This document shows positions 43,237 to 53,465 of a stretch of 64,000 nt of DNA, in pieces. The notes beneath the pieces are model-generated. The model saw only the letters and a program-made list of their open reading frames with translations. It had not been told where the DNA came from and ran no database searches. This DNA is from Vulcanimicrobiota bacterium (GTDB lineage: Bacteria > Vulcanimicrobiota > Vulcanimicrobiia > Vulcanimicrobiales > Vulcanimicrobiaceae): NCBI GenBank assembly GCA_003151115.1, contig PLWS01000002.1, forward strand, positions 372,001 through 436,000, in the 5' to 3' direction. Position 1 is the stretch's first letter; every line of letters begins with the position of its first letter. The position numbers and the translations under genes were made by a program.

Positions 43237-43685
43237 TACGGCGATGGACTGTTGCTGCCGCTTGGGCTGGGTTCGGGGCTAAGCACGGGCGTGGGCGTCG
43301 CGGGTCCGGCCGTCGGTGTCGGCGTCGGCGGCGGCGGCGCGGTGGGGCCGCCCGAGAGCGGAAGCAGCCGGACGTAATAGGCGTTGGTCGTCTGACCTTT
43401 GTGCACGGGAACCGTCACGGTCGTGGTCGCGTAACCGGGCGCACTGGCGCTCAGACCTTGACGGCCGATTGGAATGCCGGAGAGCGTGAAGGCGCCGTCG
43501 GGGTTAGAGTAGCCTGTGTAGAGCGCACCGACCGCGACTATTGCGTTAGGAACCGGACGGTTGTTCGAAGCGTCCAGTACGCGCCCCACGATCGAACCGT
43601 AGTCCTGAACGCCGCCGCCGTTTGGGTTATTGCACCCGCCGGCCTGGGCCAAAACGAAGACAATCGCTGCCGCAAACAGTTTCAT
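43236..43685 (-). CDS. Lipoprotein with carboxypeptidase-regulatory-like (CarboxypepD_reg) domain
   Basis: This 149-aa protein has a signal ending in AQAGGC. One Ig-like domain (SIVGRVLDASNNRPVPNAIV, YSNPDGAFTLSGIPIG) is followed by a Pro/Thr/Ser-rich tail (PPPPTPTPTAGPATP). It probably has a binding or structural role on the surface. It lies 1 nt upstream of the channel gene. Confidence 0.75.
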   Translation of the reverse strand: MKLFAAAIVFVLAQAGGCNNPNGGGVQDYGSIVGRVLDASNNRPVPNAIVAVGALYTGYSNPDGAFTLSGIPIGRQGLSASAPGYATTTVTVPVHKGQTTNAYYVRLLPLSGGPTAPPPPTPTPTAGPATPTPVLSPEPSPSGSNSPSP

Positions 43686-43741
43686 GCGCCTATTCGTTCT
43701 TCAAGGGGTTGGGAAAGGCTTGTGAAAACTGTCACAAGCCG

Positions 43742-44095
43742 ATGACCCCCTATGCTCCCGTCGCGATTTTTGCGGCCGTCGCCGTGGCCGCCGCGCTGGC
43801 TTTCAGCCTGCTGCCAGGCCTTCTTGCACAGCGCAAACCCAATCCTGAAAAAGAGAAAGCGTACGAGTGCGGCGTCGAGCCGACCTCGGCCATCGCCGGC
43901 CGATTTCCCGTGAAATTCTACCTGATCGCGATGCTGTTCGTGATCCTCGACGTCGAAGCGGCTTCCTTTTATCCGTGGGCCGTTCAGATGCACGCCCTGC
44001 GTATGTTCGGCTTGATCGAAATGGGCGCGTTCATTGTGGTCCTCGGGATTGGCTATGCCTATGTTTGGAAAAAGCGAGGCTTCGAATGGAGGTAG
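43742..44095 (+). CDS. nuoA: NADH-quinone oxidoreductase subunit A
   Basis: This 117-aa, three-helix membrane subunit has the marker KAYECGVEP and [15 protein letters not shown]. It is the first gene of a complete 14-gene complex I operon. The start ATG 43742 removes a spurious upstream extension. It overlaps nuoB by 10 nt. Confidence 0.93.
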   Translation: MTPYAPVAIFAAVAVAAALAFSLLPGLLAQRKPNPEKEKAYECGVEPTSAIAGRFPVKFYLIAMLFVILDVEAASFYPWAVQMHALRMFGLIEMGAFIVVLGIGYAYVWKKRGFEWR

Positions 44096-44565
44096 GACCG
44101 GGGCATTTCCTCTTGGCGAAGCTCGACGACGTCGCGCGCTGGGCGCAAAGCTCCAGCGTCTGGCCGCTCACGATGGGTTTGGCCTGCTGCGCGATCGAGA
44201 TGATGAGCGCGACCGCGCCCGAGTACGATATCGGACGCTTGGGCTCCGAAGTTTTCCGCGCATCGCCCCGGCAAGCCGATCTGATGATCGTCTCCGGCCG
44301 CGTTGCGCAAAAAATGGCGCCGGTCGTGAAGCGGCTCTTCGATCAAATGGCCGACCCGAAATGGGTCATCTCGATGGGCGCTTGCGCGAGTTCCGGCGGT
44401 GTGTTCGATAACTACGCAATCGTTCAAGGCGTCGATACGATCATTCCGGTCGACGTGTACGTTCCCGGCTGCCCGCCGACGCCCGACGGCCTGCTGTATG
44501 CGGTTAACTTGATTCAGCAGCAGATCCGTGAAGGCGGCCGCGGCGGTCTGCTGGCGCGAACATAA
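44086..44565 (+). CDS. nuoB: NADH-quinone oxidoreductase subunit B
   Basis: This 159-aa subunit binds the terminal 4Fe-4S cluster N2. Its ligands are the paired cysteines in [10 protein letters not shown], the one in GACASSGG and the one in PGCPPTPD. It starts inside the nuoA end at ATG 44086. Confidence 0.95.
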   Translation: MEVGPGHFLLAKLDDVARWAQSSSVWPLTMGLACCAIEMMSATAPEYDIGRLGSEVFRASPRQADLMIVSGRVAQKMAPVVKRLFDQMADPKWVISMGACASSGGVFDNYAIVQGVDTIIPVDVYVPGCPPTPDGLLYAVNLIQQQIREGGRGGLLART

Positions 44566-44573
44566 CGTAAAGC

Positions 44574-45148
44574 GTGCCTAGCACACAAACACCGCCGCTG
44601 ACCGGCACGGCGATCGATCCGCCCGCGTTGCGGCCGCCGATCGACGACGCCGCGATCGAGCGCATCGAACCGGCAAACATTCACTCGCGTCTGACAGAGT
44701 TAAAACGCGACGGTTTCACCATGCTGCTCGACCTCGGTGCGGTGGATTATCCGCAGCGCACGCCGCGCTTCGACGTCGTCTACCATCTTTTGAATCTGCG
44801 GCAGACCAAACGCGTGCGGCTGCTCTGTGGTCTGGCCGGGGACGATCCGAAACTTCCTACGGCCACCGATCTTTGGAAGTCCGCCGACTGGGCGGAGCGC
44901 GAGATCTTCGATCTTTTCGGCATTACATTCGAAGGACACCCGGATCTGCGCCGCATCCAAATGCCGAATGATTGGGAAGGCCACCCGCTGCGCAAGGATT
45001 ATCCGCTGCGTGGTCCCGCGCGCGAACGTTCGCCGCGCCCGGCCTTTGCACTCAAGAGCAACGTGCAGGCGGGAACGCCGCCGTCGGGGCGCACGCTCGA
45101 AGCGCTGCAGCGGCAGATCGCCAAAATTCGCGGCGAGGATGCCTCCAA

Positions 45149-45152
<4 letters not shown>
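44574..45152 (+). CDS. nuoC: NADH-quinone oxidoreductase subunit C
   Basis: This 192-aa hydrophilic arm subunit contains DWAEREIFDLFGITFEGHPDLR and RKDYPLRGP. It is separate from nuoD, as in most bacteria other than E. coli. It starts at GTG and overlaps nuoD by 4 nt. Confidence 0.93.
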
Positions 45153-46366
<1,214 letters not shown>

Positions 46367-46372
46367 CAATTG

Positions 46373-46522
46373 AACGCGCCGCGCTCCATCCCGAAACCGC
46401 TGGCGAAAAAACGTCCATGTTTTTTCGCCGCTTGAGCGCATTTTCGAAAGAACAAAGTTGTGAAATCGACATCCTGTCGAGTTCGAAAATGTCGCACATT
46501 TCCGGATGGAGCGCGACGCGTT
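46373..46522. repeat. Nested palindromic element (MITE-like) between nuoD and nuoE
   Basis: The outer 24-nt inverted repeat at 46373-46396 and 46499-46522 matches at 22 of 24 positions. Inside are three perfect hairpins. GGCGAAAAAAC/GTTTTTTCGCC lies at 46402-46429. CATTTTCGAA/TTCGAAAATG lies at 46439-46448 and 46482-46491. Within the latter is TCGACA/TGTCGA at 46466-46480. The open frame that crosses it is not coding-like. The structure suggests a small non-autonomous mobile element or a processed intercistronic RNA structure. Confidence 0.8.
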
Positions 46523-46528
46523 CCCATT

Positions 46529-46610
46529 GTCATCTTGAGCTGGTCGAAGGACCCCGAGCATGTCATCCTGAGCAGCGACCGAAGGGCGCGAGTCGAAGGG
46601 CGAGGGGCGC
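46529..46610. repeat. Two copies of the dispersed repeat before nuoE
   Basis: GTCATCTTGAGCTGGTCGAAGG and GTCATCCTGAGCAGCGACCGAAGG stand in tandem and end in GTCGAAGGGCGAGGGGCGC just before the nuoE ATG. As at livH, the repeat supplies the ribosome site (GAGGGG). Confidence 0.85.
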
Positions 46611-47351
46611 ATGACCGACTTCAACGCGCTCCGCGACCAGCTCAAGCCGCAATGCGAAGCCATCATCGCGCAGTACGAGCAGCCGCGATCGGCGCTGCTG
46701 CCGCTGGTGCATCTGTTCCAAGCGCACGAAGGCTATGCAAGCGCTGACGCGCTGCGCGCAGTGTCGGAGATGCTCGATCTCTCGCTTGCCGTAGTGGAGT
46801 CGACGGTATCGTTTTACACGCTGTTCTACCGCAAACCGGTCGGCAAGTACATGCTGCAAGTCTGCCGCGGTTTGGCGTGTACGCTGAACGGCGCCGAAGA
46901 CATTATGGCCTACTTCCGCGAGCAGCTCGGCATCGGTCACTTGGAAACGACGGGCGACGGCTTGTTTTCGTATGAAGAAGTCGAGTGTTTGGCGGCGTGC
47001 GATCGCGCGACGTGCATGCAAGTAAATTTGAATTTCGCCTACGATTTGACGCCGAAGATGATCGACGATATGCTGACGGCGATGCGCGCCGGCAAGTACG
47101 AAATCACGCCGCTCCCGCAGACGGAGCACCCGCCACGGACATGGACGCTGCGGCAAGATTTGCAAGTGTCGCACGGAGACAAATCCGCGGGCGCGCAAGA
47201 TCAGTCCGCACCGAATAACCCGGGCGGGCTCGATCGCGACGGCATCATCATGCTCGACCGCATCCTCTCAGACGAAGCGCGCTTCAAAGGACGCACCAAG
47301 GAACGGCTCGCGAATGTCGAGCCCGCGATGGCGGAGGCGATCGAAGAGTAA
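46611..47351 (+). CDS. nuoE: NADH-quinone oxidoreductase subunit E, with extended C-terminus
   Basis: This 246-aa protein has a thioredoxin-like 2Fe-2S domain with ligands in VCRGLACTLNG and ECLAACDRATCMQV. The usual length is about 160-180 aa. The ~70 C-terminal residues (from about 175, polar, with NPGGLDRDGIIML) are an extension, perhaps a linker toward NuoF. The ATG 46611 lies after the repeat. Confidence 0.9.
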   Translation: MTDFNALRDQLKPQCEAIIAQYEQPRSALLPLVHLFQAHEGYASADALRAVSEMLDLSLAVVESTVSFYTLFYRKPVGKYMLQVCRGLACTLNGAEDIMAYFREQLGIGHLETTGDGLFSYEEVECLAACDRATCMQVNLNFAYDLTPKMIDDMLTAMRAGKYEITPLPQTEHPPRTWTLRQDLQVSHGDKSAGAQDQSAPNNPGGLDRDGIIMLDRILSDEARFKGRTKERLANVEPAMAEAIEE

Positions 47352-48610
47352 TGCCGGTCGTCAAAGTGTTGACCGAAGGTATCGGCGAGGCCAACCTGCG
47401 CGATATCAAGGTTTATCGCGATCGCGGCGGATACAAACAGCTCAAGCGCGCGTTCACCGAGATGAAACCGGCCGACGTGCAGGCGATATGTGACAAGTCC
47501 GGACTGCGCGGCCGCGGCGGCGCGGGTTTTCCGACGGGCAAGAAGTGGGCCTTTTTGCCGGCGGGGGTCGCGCCGCGCTATCTCGTCTGCAATTGCGACG
47601 AGGCTGAGCCGGGCACGTTCAAAGACCGCATGCTGCTCGAAGAGACGCCGCACCAAATCATCGAGGGCATTCTGTTAGGGGCGTATGCGATAGAGTCGCA
47701 TCACGCATTCATTTATATTCGCGGTGAATTCAAACGCGGTTATGAAGTTTTCATGGACGCGCTGGCGCAGGCGCGCAAAGCGGGCTTCGTCGGAAAAAAT
47801 CTTTTCGGCAGCGGCTTCGATCTGGAGTTGACGGTGCATCGCGGCGCCGGCGCCTATATTTGCGGCGAAGAAACCGCCCTGCTCAACTCGCTCGAAGGCA
47901 AACGCGGCGAACCGCGCCTGCGCCCGCCGTTTCCGGCCGTGCAAGGCCTCTACAGCAAACCGACGATCGTCAACAACGTGGAGACGCTCGCGTACCTGAT
48001 CCCGATCCTGGAGCGCGGACCGGAATGGTTTGCAGCGGTGGGAACTGAGCGCAGCAAGGGATATAAGATCATTTCGATCAGCGGGCACGTGCAGAAACCG
48101 GGCAACTATGAGGTTGCGCTGGGGACGCCGGTACGCAAATTGATCGAGCTCGCCGGCGGTTTGCGCCCCGGGCGAAAACTCATGGCGATTCAACCGGGCG
48201 GCGGTTCGTCGGCGTGCATCTTTGAAGAGCATCTCGACATGCCCTACGATTATGAATCGCTGCAAAAGGCGGGCACGATGCTGGGATCGGGCGCGATCGT
48301 CGTTATGGACGACACCACCGATTTCGTGCGCGCCGCGTTCAATCTCGTCCGTTTCTTCGCGCACGAATCGTGCGGTCAATGCACGCCCTGCCGCGAGGGC
48401 GGGCATTGGCTGGAGCGCGTGCTCCATCGTTTCCTCGAAAACCGCGGGCTGAAATCCGACATCGAAATGCTGGCGCGCGTCAGCCACGAGATCACCGGCA
48501 TCAATCTCTGCCCGCTGGGCGATTCGATCGAACCGTTCTTGGCTTCCGTGCTCAAGCGTTTTCCCGAACAATTCGAAGCTCGCGTCGCACGCGAAACGGT
48601 GCGCGCGTGA
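47351..48610 (+). CDS. nuoF: NADH-quinone oxidoreductase subunit F
   Basis: This 419-aa protein is the NADH- and FMN-binding subunit. It contains GRGGAGFPTGKKW, GAGAYICGEETALLNSLEG and the 4Fe-4S site SCGQCTPCREG with the distal cysteine in INLCPLGDS. Its start overlaps the nuoE stop by 1 nt and its stop overlaps the nuoG GTG. Confidence 0.95.
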   Translation: MPVVKVLTEGIGEANLRDIKVYRDRGGYKQLKRAFTEMKPADVQAICDKSGLRGRGGAGFPTGKKWAFLPAGVAPRYLVCNCDEAEPGTFKDRMLLEETPHQIIEGILLGAYAIESHHAFIYIRGEFKRGYEVFMDALAQARKAGFVGKNLFGSGFDLELTVHRGAGAYICGEETALLNSLEGKRGEPRLRPPFPAVQGLYSKPTIVNNVETLAYLIPILERGPEWFAAVGTERSKGYKIISISGHVQKPGNYEVALGTPVRKLIELAGGLRPGRKLMAIQPGGGSSACIFEEHLDMPYDYESLQKAGTMLGSGAIVVMDDTTDFVRAAFNLVRFFAHESCGQCTPCREGGHWLERVLHRFLENRGLKSDIEMLARVSHEITGINLCPLGDSIEPFLASVLKRFPEQFEARVARETVRA

Positions 48611-50949
48611 TCGACCAGCAACTCGTCACCGTTACCATCGACGGCACGCCAGTGCGGGTTCCTAAAGGAACGTGGCTGGTTGAAGCTGCGAAGCAGATAA
48701 AACGCGAGATTCCGGTCTATTGCTATCACCGCAAGATGGGACCGGCTGGATTGTGCCGCATCTGCCTCGTCGAGATCGAAGGCATGCCGAAGCTGCAGAT
48801 CGCCTGCAACACTGCGGTGACCGACGGCATGGTCGTGCACACCCAAAGCGACAAAGCCGCCGATGGCCGTCGCGCGGTGCTCGAATTGTATCTCGTGAAT
48901 CATCCGCTCGACTGTCCGATTTGCGACAAGGGCGGCGAGTGCGATCTGCAAGACTACGCGATGGCCTACGGCCAAGGCTATTCGCGCAGCGTCGATCCGA
49001 AGGTCAGTAAGCCCAAAGCCGTCGACCTCGGGCCGACCATCGTGCTCGACGAAGAGCGCTGCGTCGTTTGTCAGCGGTGCGTGCGTTTCGACGACATGAT
49101 CGTCGGCGAACGAGAACTCGTTTTAAAAGATCGCGGCGTGCGCAACATCATCGCGACGGCGAACGGCGAGCCTTACCGGCATAACTTCACCGGGAACGTC
49201 ACGGAGCTGTGTCCGGTCGGCGCGCTGACGTCAAAGACGTACCGCTTCAAGTCGCGCCCGTGGGATCTGCGGCGGACGACGACAACGTGCACGCAGTGCC
49301 CGGTGGGCTGCCAGATGCATGTGGACGTGCGCGTGGGCGTCGTGCAGCGCACCATGTCGCTCGAAGACGACGACGCGATCAGCGACGGCTGGCTCTGCGA
49401 TCGCGGCCGCTACAACGTGGGCTTTTACGACGACCCGGCGCGCGTCACGCAGCCGATGTACAAACGCGATGGCGGCTGGGTGCAAATCGGCTGGGACGAC
49501 GCGCTGGATATCTGGGCAGCAGCGATACGCGAAGCTTGCGCGGTGAATCCGGCATCGGTGGGCGTGGTCGGCGGCGGCCGCTTGACCAACGAAGAAGCAT
49601 TCTTGCTGCAGCATCTCTTTCGTGCGAAAGGCGTTGCGAATCTCGATTGGCGCGCCGGCAGCCAGCGCCAAGCCTCGCCCGGACGTAACGGCGGAACGCT
49701 CGTCGATCTGGAAAGCTGCGACGCGATCGTGCTTATCGGGGAATCGCCGGCGGAGCGCGCGCCGGTCATGGACCTGCGCGTGCGCAAAGCCGCGTTGCAA
49801 AAAGGCGCCAAAGTCATTCGCATCGCGTCGGCCGAGCGGCCCTATCCGGCGCCGATCCCCTCGACCGATGTTGCGACCGTCGCAGAAGCGATCAAGAAGT
49901 TGCCGAAGGATCCCAAGCGCATCGCGATCGTCTGGGACGGTTGCGACGCAGATTTCGCGACGTCGCTGCTCGAAAAACTTCCCGCCGGCGCGCAAGTGCT
50001 GACCTATATTACGGGAGAGCAGGCAAACGCGCGCGGCGCAGAAGCGATGGGCATGCTGCCGTTCTCCGAGCCCGGCTACGGCAAAGCCGAGTCCGGGCTG
50101 GATGCAGCGCAAATGTTCGCCGCGGCGCGCGACGGAAAACTCGCCGTGCTGTCGATCTTCGGCGCCAATCCGGCAATGTATCGCGCGGATTTCGCGCGCG
50201 CGTCTTTCACGGCGGTCAGCGATCTCTTCATGACCGAAACCGCGCAGCTCGCGGATTTGGTGCTTCCGGCAAAGGGGCCGTTCGAAAAGACCGGCACGAC
50301 CACGAACATGGCCGGCGACGTGCTGCCGGTCAACGCGGCGCACTCACTCGAAACGCCCGCCGATGCGCTGAGCGATCTGGAGATGGTCGTCGCGCTGGCC
50401 GAAAAGCTCGGCGTCGAACTGCCGGTCGCGGAAGAAGTTGATGCGGCGGTTCTTCGCCACTTGGCGAAGGCGCCGGAAGATTTCACGCTTGGCGACGCGC
50501 GTTTTGGTACTAGCGTCATCCTGAGCCCGTCGAAGGACCCCGAGCGGCGCCGAAAGGCGCATGTCGAGGGGATAGCGTTCAACGTCGTAGTGCAGACCCG
50601 TGTCTTCGGCGGCGGCGGAACGAGCGCGCACGACGCGCGCATCGCGGAACTCTGCCCGCTTCCGGAAGCCGCGTTTTCGCCTGAAGATGCCGCCGAGCTC
50701 GGCGTGAACACGGGCGATTACATCGATCTTGTCCTCGACTCCGTCTCGGACGTGGTTCAAGCTCACCATGACAACGTTGGGCACGATCTGCTGGTTGAAG
50801 TTCGCAACGGAATGCCGCGCGGAACGATCGCGCTGATCGGCGGCTTGCCCGACAGCCCTGCGAGCAACTTGGCCGGCGCGCGCGTTAGCGTGACGAACAT
50901 CCGGCGCGCTCCCGAAGACGCGGCCGAAGCGATCGGTGCGCCCGCGTGA
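48607..50949 (+). CDS. nuoG: NADH-quinone oxidoreductase subunit G
   Basis: This 780-aa protein starts at GTG 48607. Iron-sulfur ligands are visible for the 2Fe-2S cluster (CYHRKMGPAGLCRICLVE), for the CPICDKGGECDLQD site, for CVVCQRCVRF, and for the extra N7 cluster (TTCTQCPVGCQ ... WLCDRG). A molybdopterin-oxidoreductase-like domain follows. Residues ~637-656 (SVILSPSKDPERRRKAHVEG) are encoded by an in-frame copy of the dispersed repeat, inserted between conserved segments and probably forming a surface loop. Confidence 0.94.
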   Translation: MIDQQLVTVTIDGTPVRVPKGTWLVEAAKQIKREIPVYCYHRKMGPAGLCRICLVEIEGMPKLQIACNTAVTDGMVVHTQSDKAADGRRAVLELYLVNHPLDCPICDKGGECDLQDYAMAYGQGYSRSVDPKVSKPKAVDLGPTIVLDEERCVVCQRCVRFDDMIVGERELVLKDRGVRNIIATANGEPYRHNFTGNVTELCPVGALTSKTYRFKSRPWDLRRTTTTCTQCPVGCQMHVDVRVGVVQRTMSLEDDDAISDGWLCDRGRYNVGFYDDPARVTQPMYKRDGGWVQIGWDDALDIWAAAIREACAVNPASVGVVGGGRLTNEEAFLLQHLFRAKGVANLDWRAGSQRQASPGRNGGTLVDLESCDAIVLIGESPAERAPVMDLRVRKAALQKGAKVIRIASAERPYPAPIPSTDVATVAEAIKKLPKDPKRIAIVWDGCDADFATSLLEKLPAGAQVLTYITGEQANARGAEAMGMLPFSEPGYGKAESGLDAAQMFAAARDGKLAVLSIFGANPAMYRADFARASFTAVSDLFMTETAQLADLVLPAKGPFEKTGTTTNMAGDVLPVNAAHSLETPADALSDLEMVVALAEKLGVELPVAEEVDAAVLRHLAKAPEDFTLGDARFGTSVILSPSKDPERRRKAHVEGIAFNVVVQTRVFGGGGTSAHDARIAELCPLPEAAFSPEDAAELGVNTGDYIDLVLDSVSDVVQAHHDNVGHDLLVEVRNGMPRGTIALIGGLPDSPASNLAGARVSVTNIRRAPEDAAEAIGAPA
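50515..50575. repeat. Dispersed repeat inserted in frame inside nuoG
   Basis: GTCATCCTGAGCCCGTCGAAGG followed by GGCGCCGAAAGGCGC (a small hairpin) and ATGTCGAGG is the same family as at 24548 and 46529. It is a multiple of three in effect, and nuoG stays open through it. Confidence 0.85.
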
Positions 50950-51950
50950 ACGGCTTTATGACGCCGCAATCCTCGATCTGGTGGATGGTGCTCATCAAGT
51001 GCGCGGTGCTGCTCTTGGTGGTGATCACGACGTTCGCGTATGCGATGCTCGCCGAGCGCAAGGTCATGGGCTGGATGCAATTGCGGCCTGGACCCAATCG
51101 CGTCGGTCCCTGGGGATTGCTTCAGCCGGCCGTCGACGCCGTCAAGCTTATATTAAAGGAAGACCTCACTCCAAAGACCGCCGACCCGCTCATCTACCGG
51201 CTTGCGCCGTTCATTTCACTGGTCACCGCGTTTGCGGTGTACGCCGTCATCCCGTTTTCGGAACCCGGCCCAGGCAACGTGTGGGCGGTCGGCGACGTGA
51301 ATGCCGGCATCTTGTTGATCCTCGCGATGACGTCGATCGGCGTCTACGGCATTTCGCTCGGCGGGTGGGCCTCCGGTTCGAAGTATCCGTTGCTCGGCAG
51401 CGTGCGTTCGACGGCGCAGCTGGTCAGCTACGAACTGGCGATGGGCATGTCGCTGGTCGGCGTGCTGATCTTGGCGGGCACGACGTCGCTCGTCGGCATC
51501 GTCAACAGCCAGGCGAAATTGTGGTTTTTCATTCCGCAGATCGTCGGCTTCATTATCTACGTCATCACGGCCGTGGCCGAAACCAATCGCGCGCCGTTCG
51601 ATTTGGTCGAAGCCGACGCCGAACTCGTCGGCGGCTTCAACACCGAATATTCCGGGCTGCGCTTCGGATTGTTTTTCATCGCCGAGTATATCAACATGCT
51701 GACCGTCTCATGCATCGCGACGCTGCTTTTCCTGGGCGGCTGGAATGCGGTAGTCGGGCTGACGATCGTTCCCGGCATCGTGTGGTTCTTGCTGAAAGTA
51801 GCGTTCTTCATGTTCGCATATATCTGGCTGCGCTCGTCGTTCCCGCGGATCCGGTACGATCGTCTCATGGCGTTCGGCTGGAAAGTTCTGCTGCCGGTCG
51901 CGACGCTCAATCTCATCATCACGGCGGCCTACGTGGCGGTGCGCGGATGA
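50946..51950 (+). CDS. nuoH: NADH-quinone oxidoreductase subunit H
   Basis: This 334-aa, eight-helix membrane subunit forms the quinone entry site. It contains AERKVMGWMQLRPGPNRVGPWG, AETNRAPFDLVEADAELVGGFNTEYSG and RIRYDRLMAFGWK. It starts at GTG 50946 within the nuoG stop. Confidence 0.95.
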   Translation: MNGFMTPQSSIWWMVLIKCAVLLLVVITTFAYAMLAERKVMGWMQLRPGPNRVGPWGLLQPAVDAVKLILKEDLTPKTADPLIYRLAPFISLVTAFAVYAVIPFSEPGPGNVWAVGDVNAGILLILAMTSIGVYGISLGGWASGSKYPLLGSVRSTAQLVSYELAMGMSLVGVLILAGTTSLVGIVNSQAKLWFFIPQIVGFIIYVITAVAETNRAPFDLVEADAELVGGFNTEYSGLRFGLFFIAEYINMLTVSCIATLLFLGGWNAVVGLTIVPGIVWFLLKVAFFMFAYIWLRSSFPRIRYDRLMAFGWKVLLPVATLNLIITAAYVAVRG

Positions 51951-52546
51951 GCCGCAAAAATCTCTACAACGTCGGCGCATTGCTGGCCGGGCTCGGAGTC
52001 ACGTTCAAGTATATGTTCAAGCGCAAGCCGACGATTCAATATCCGTCGCGCAAGAAGAAGCACGCCCCGCGCTTCCACGGATTGCATGAATTGCGCCGCT
52101 ACGGAGATGGTAAAGAACGCTGCATCGGCTGCGAACTCTGCTCGAGCGTTTGTCCGGCCAACGCGATCACGGTGATCGGCGCAGAAAACTCGCCGGCCGA
52201 CCGGCGCTCTCCCGGAGAGCGGTACGCCGCGCGGTATGAAATTGACGAACTGCGTTGCATTTTCTGCGGCATGTGCGAAGAAGCGTGTCCGACCGACGCG
52301 ATCGTCTTAACGCCGCGATTCGAGATGTCCGATTACCGCCGCGGTTCGTTCATTTATTCCAAAGATCGCCTGCTCGTGCCGCCGGAAGCCGGTACCGGAT
52401 TGGCGCCGGACGACCGGCCTAACGGCATCCCGTCGGATCTCGGCCGAGTCGCGGAGATTAAATCCACCGTCAGCACCGATGAAGGGTACGACGCGACCTG
52501 GCGAGGCACGATCCTCAAGACACAGACCAAAGGCTTGGCCGAATGA
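51947..52546 (+). CDS. nuoI: NADH-quinone oxidoreductase subunit I
   Basis: This 199-aa protein carries two 4Fe-4S clusters, CIGCELCSSVCP and CIFCGMCEEACP. The start ATG 51947 overlaps nuoH. A C-terminal tail of about 60 polar residues follows the clusters. Confidence 0.94.
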   Translation: MSRKNLYNVGALLAGLGVTFKYMFKRKPTIQYPSRKKKHAPRFHGLHELRRYGDGKERCIGCELCSSVCPANAITVIGAENSPADRRSPGERYAARYEIDELRCIFCGMCEEACPTDAIVLTPRFEMSDYRRGSFIYSKDRLLVPPEAGTGLAPDDRPNGIPSDLGRVAEIKSTVSTDEGYDATWRGTILKTQTKGLAE

Positions 52547-53145
52547 CGGTTGCGTTCTGGATTTTGGCGGTGCTGCTGGTCGCGTCGGCGATTTGCGTGA
52601 TCACCGCGCAGAAGCCGGTCTACAGCGTCGCCGGACTGCTCGCGCATTTTCTCTTTCTCGCAATCACGTATTTCATGCTTTCGGCCGAGTTCTTGGCGGT
52701 CATTCAGTTGATCGTTTACAGCGGCGCGATCCTGATGCTCTTCGTTTTCGTCATCGCACTGCTCTCGAGCGGCGTCGCTCCGTTCGCGGTAGGTCCGGAT
52801 CGCCTCCCGAAAATTGCGGCTCCCGCAATCGCCGTGATCGCCATCTTGCTGGGCTTCGTCGCCTACGCCGTCTCCCGCGAGCCCGCGGTGAAGCCGTCGT
52901 TGCGCGGTATCGTTTCCGGGCCCGTCGGCACGGCCGGCGTCTTCGGTTCGGTTGCCGATTTCGGACATGCGCTCTTCACGCTGAACCTGCTGCCGTTTGA
53001 AATCACCGCGTTCATTCTGATGGTTGCGGTCGTCGGCGTAATCTTGCTGGCCGGCGACCACGTGCCATACGTGCCGACCCGCCGCCGCGCGCGTCTGGTT
53101 GAGCACGACATGCGTGAGGCGATCGTCCGCGCGGGAGAAGAGTAG
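52543..53145 (+). CDS. nuoJ: NADH-quinone oxidoreductase subunit J
   Basis: This 200-aa, five-helix membrane subunit contains KPVYSVAGLLAHFLFLAITYFMLSAEFLA-type residues and QLIVYSGAILMLFVFVIAL, the bulge helix of NuoJ. It overlaps both neighbours. Confidence 0.92.
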   Translation: MTVAFWILAVLLVASAICVITAQKPVYSVAGLLAHFLFLAITYFMLSAEFLAVIQLIVYSGAILMLFVFVIALLSSGVAPFAVGPDRLPKIAAPAIAVIAILLGFVAYAVSREPAVKPSLRGIVSGPVGTAGVFGSVADFGHALFTLNLLPFEITAFILMVAVVGVILLAGDHVPYVPTRRRARLVEHDMREAIVRAGEE

Positions 53146-53465
53146 TGCACGCGGATCTCCTTCCGGTTGCGCTCGCCAACTATGTCGCACTTTCGTCGGT
53201 CATTTTCTTTATCGGCGTTGCCGGTGTCGTGCTGCGCCGTAATCCGCTGATCATGCTGATGAGCATCGAGCTGATGTGGAACGCCGCAAATCTCTTGTTT
53301 CTGGCGTTCGCGCGCGCGTGGCTCAACAACGCGGGCCACATCTTTGCTTTTCTCGTCATTACCGTTGCCGCCGCCGAGGCCGCGATTGGCTTGGCCATCG
53401 TGGTCATCGTTTTCCGGAGCCGCGCGAACGTCGACGTCGACGAAATCGCGCTGATGAAGGGCTGA
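53145..53465 (+). CDS. nuoK: NADH-quinone oxidoreductase subunit K
   Basis: This 106-aa, three-helix subunit has the conserved glutamates in MLMSIELMWNAANL and ITVAAAEAAIGLAI. It starts at GTG 53145 and overlaps nuoL by 1 nt. Confidence 0.94.
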   Translation: MHADLLPVALANYVALSSVIFFIGVAGVVLRRNPLIMLMSIELMWNAANLLFLAFARAWLNNAGHIFAFLVITVAAAEAAIGLAIVVIVFRSRANVDVDEIALMKG

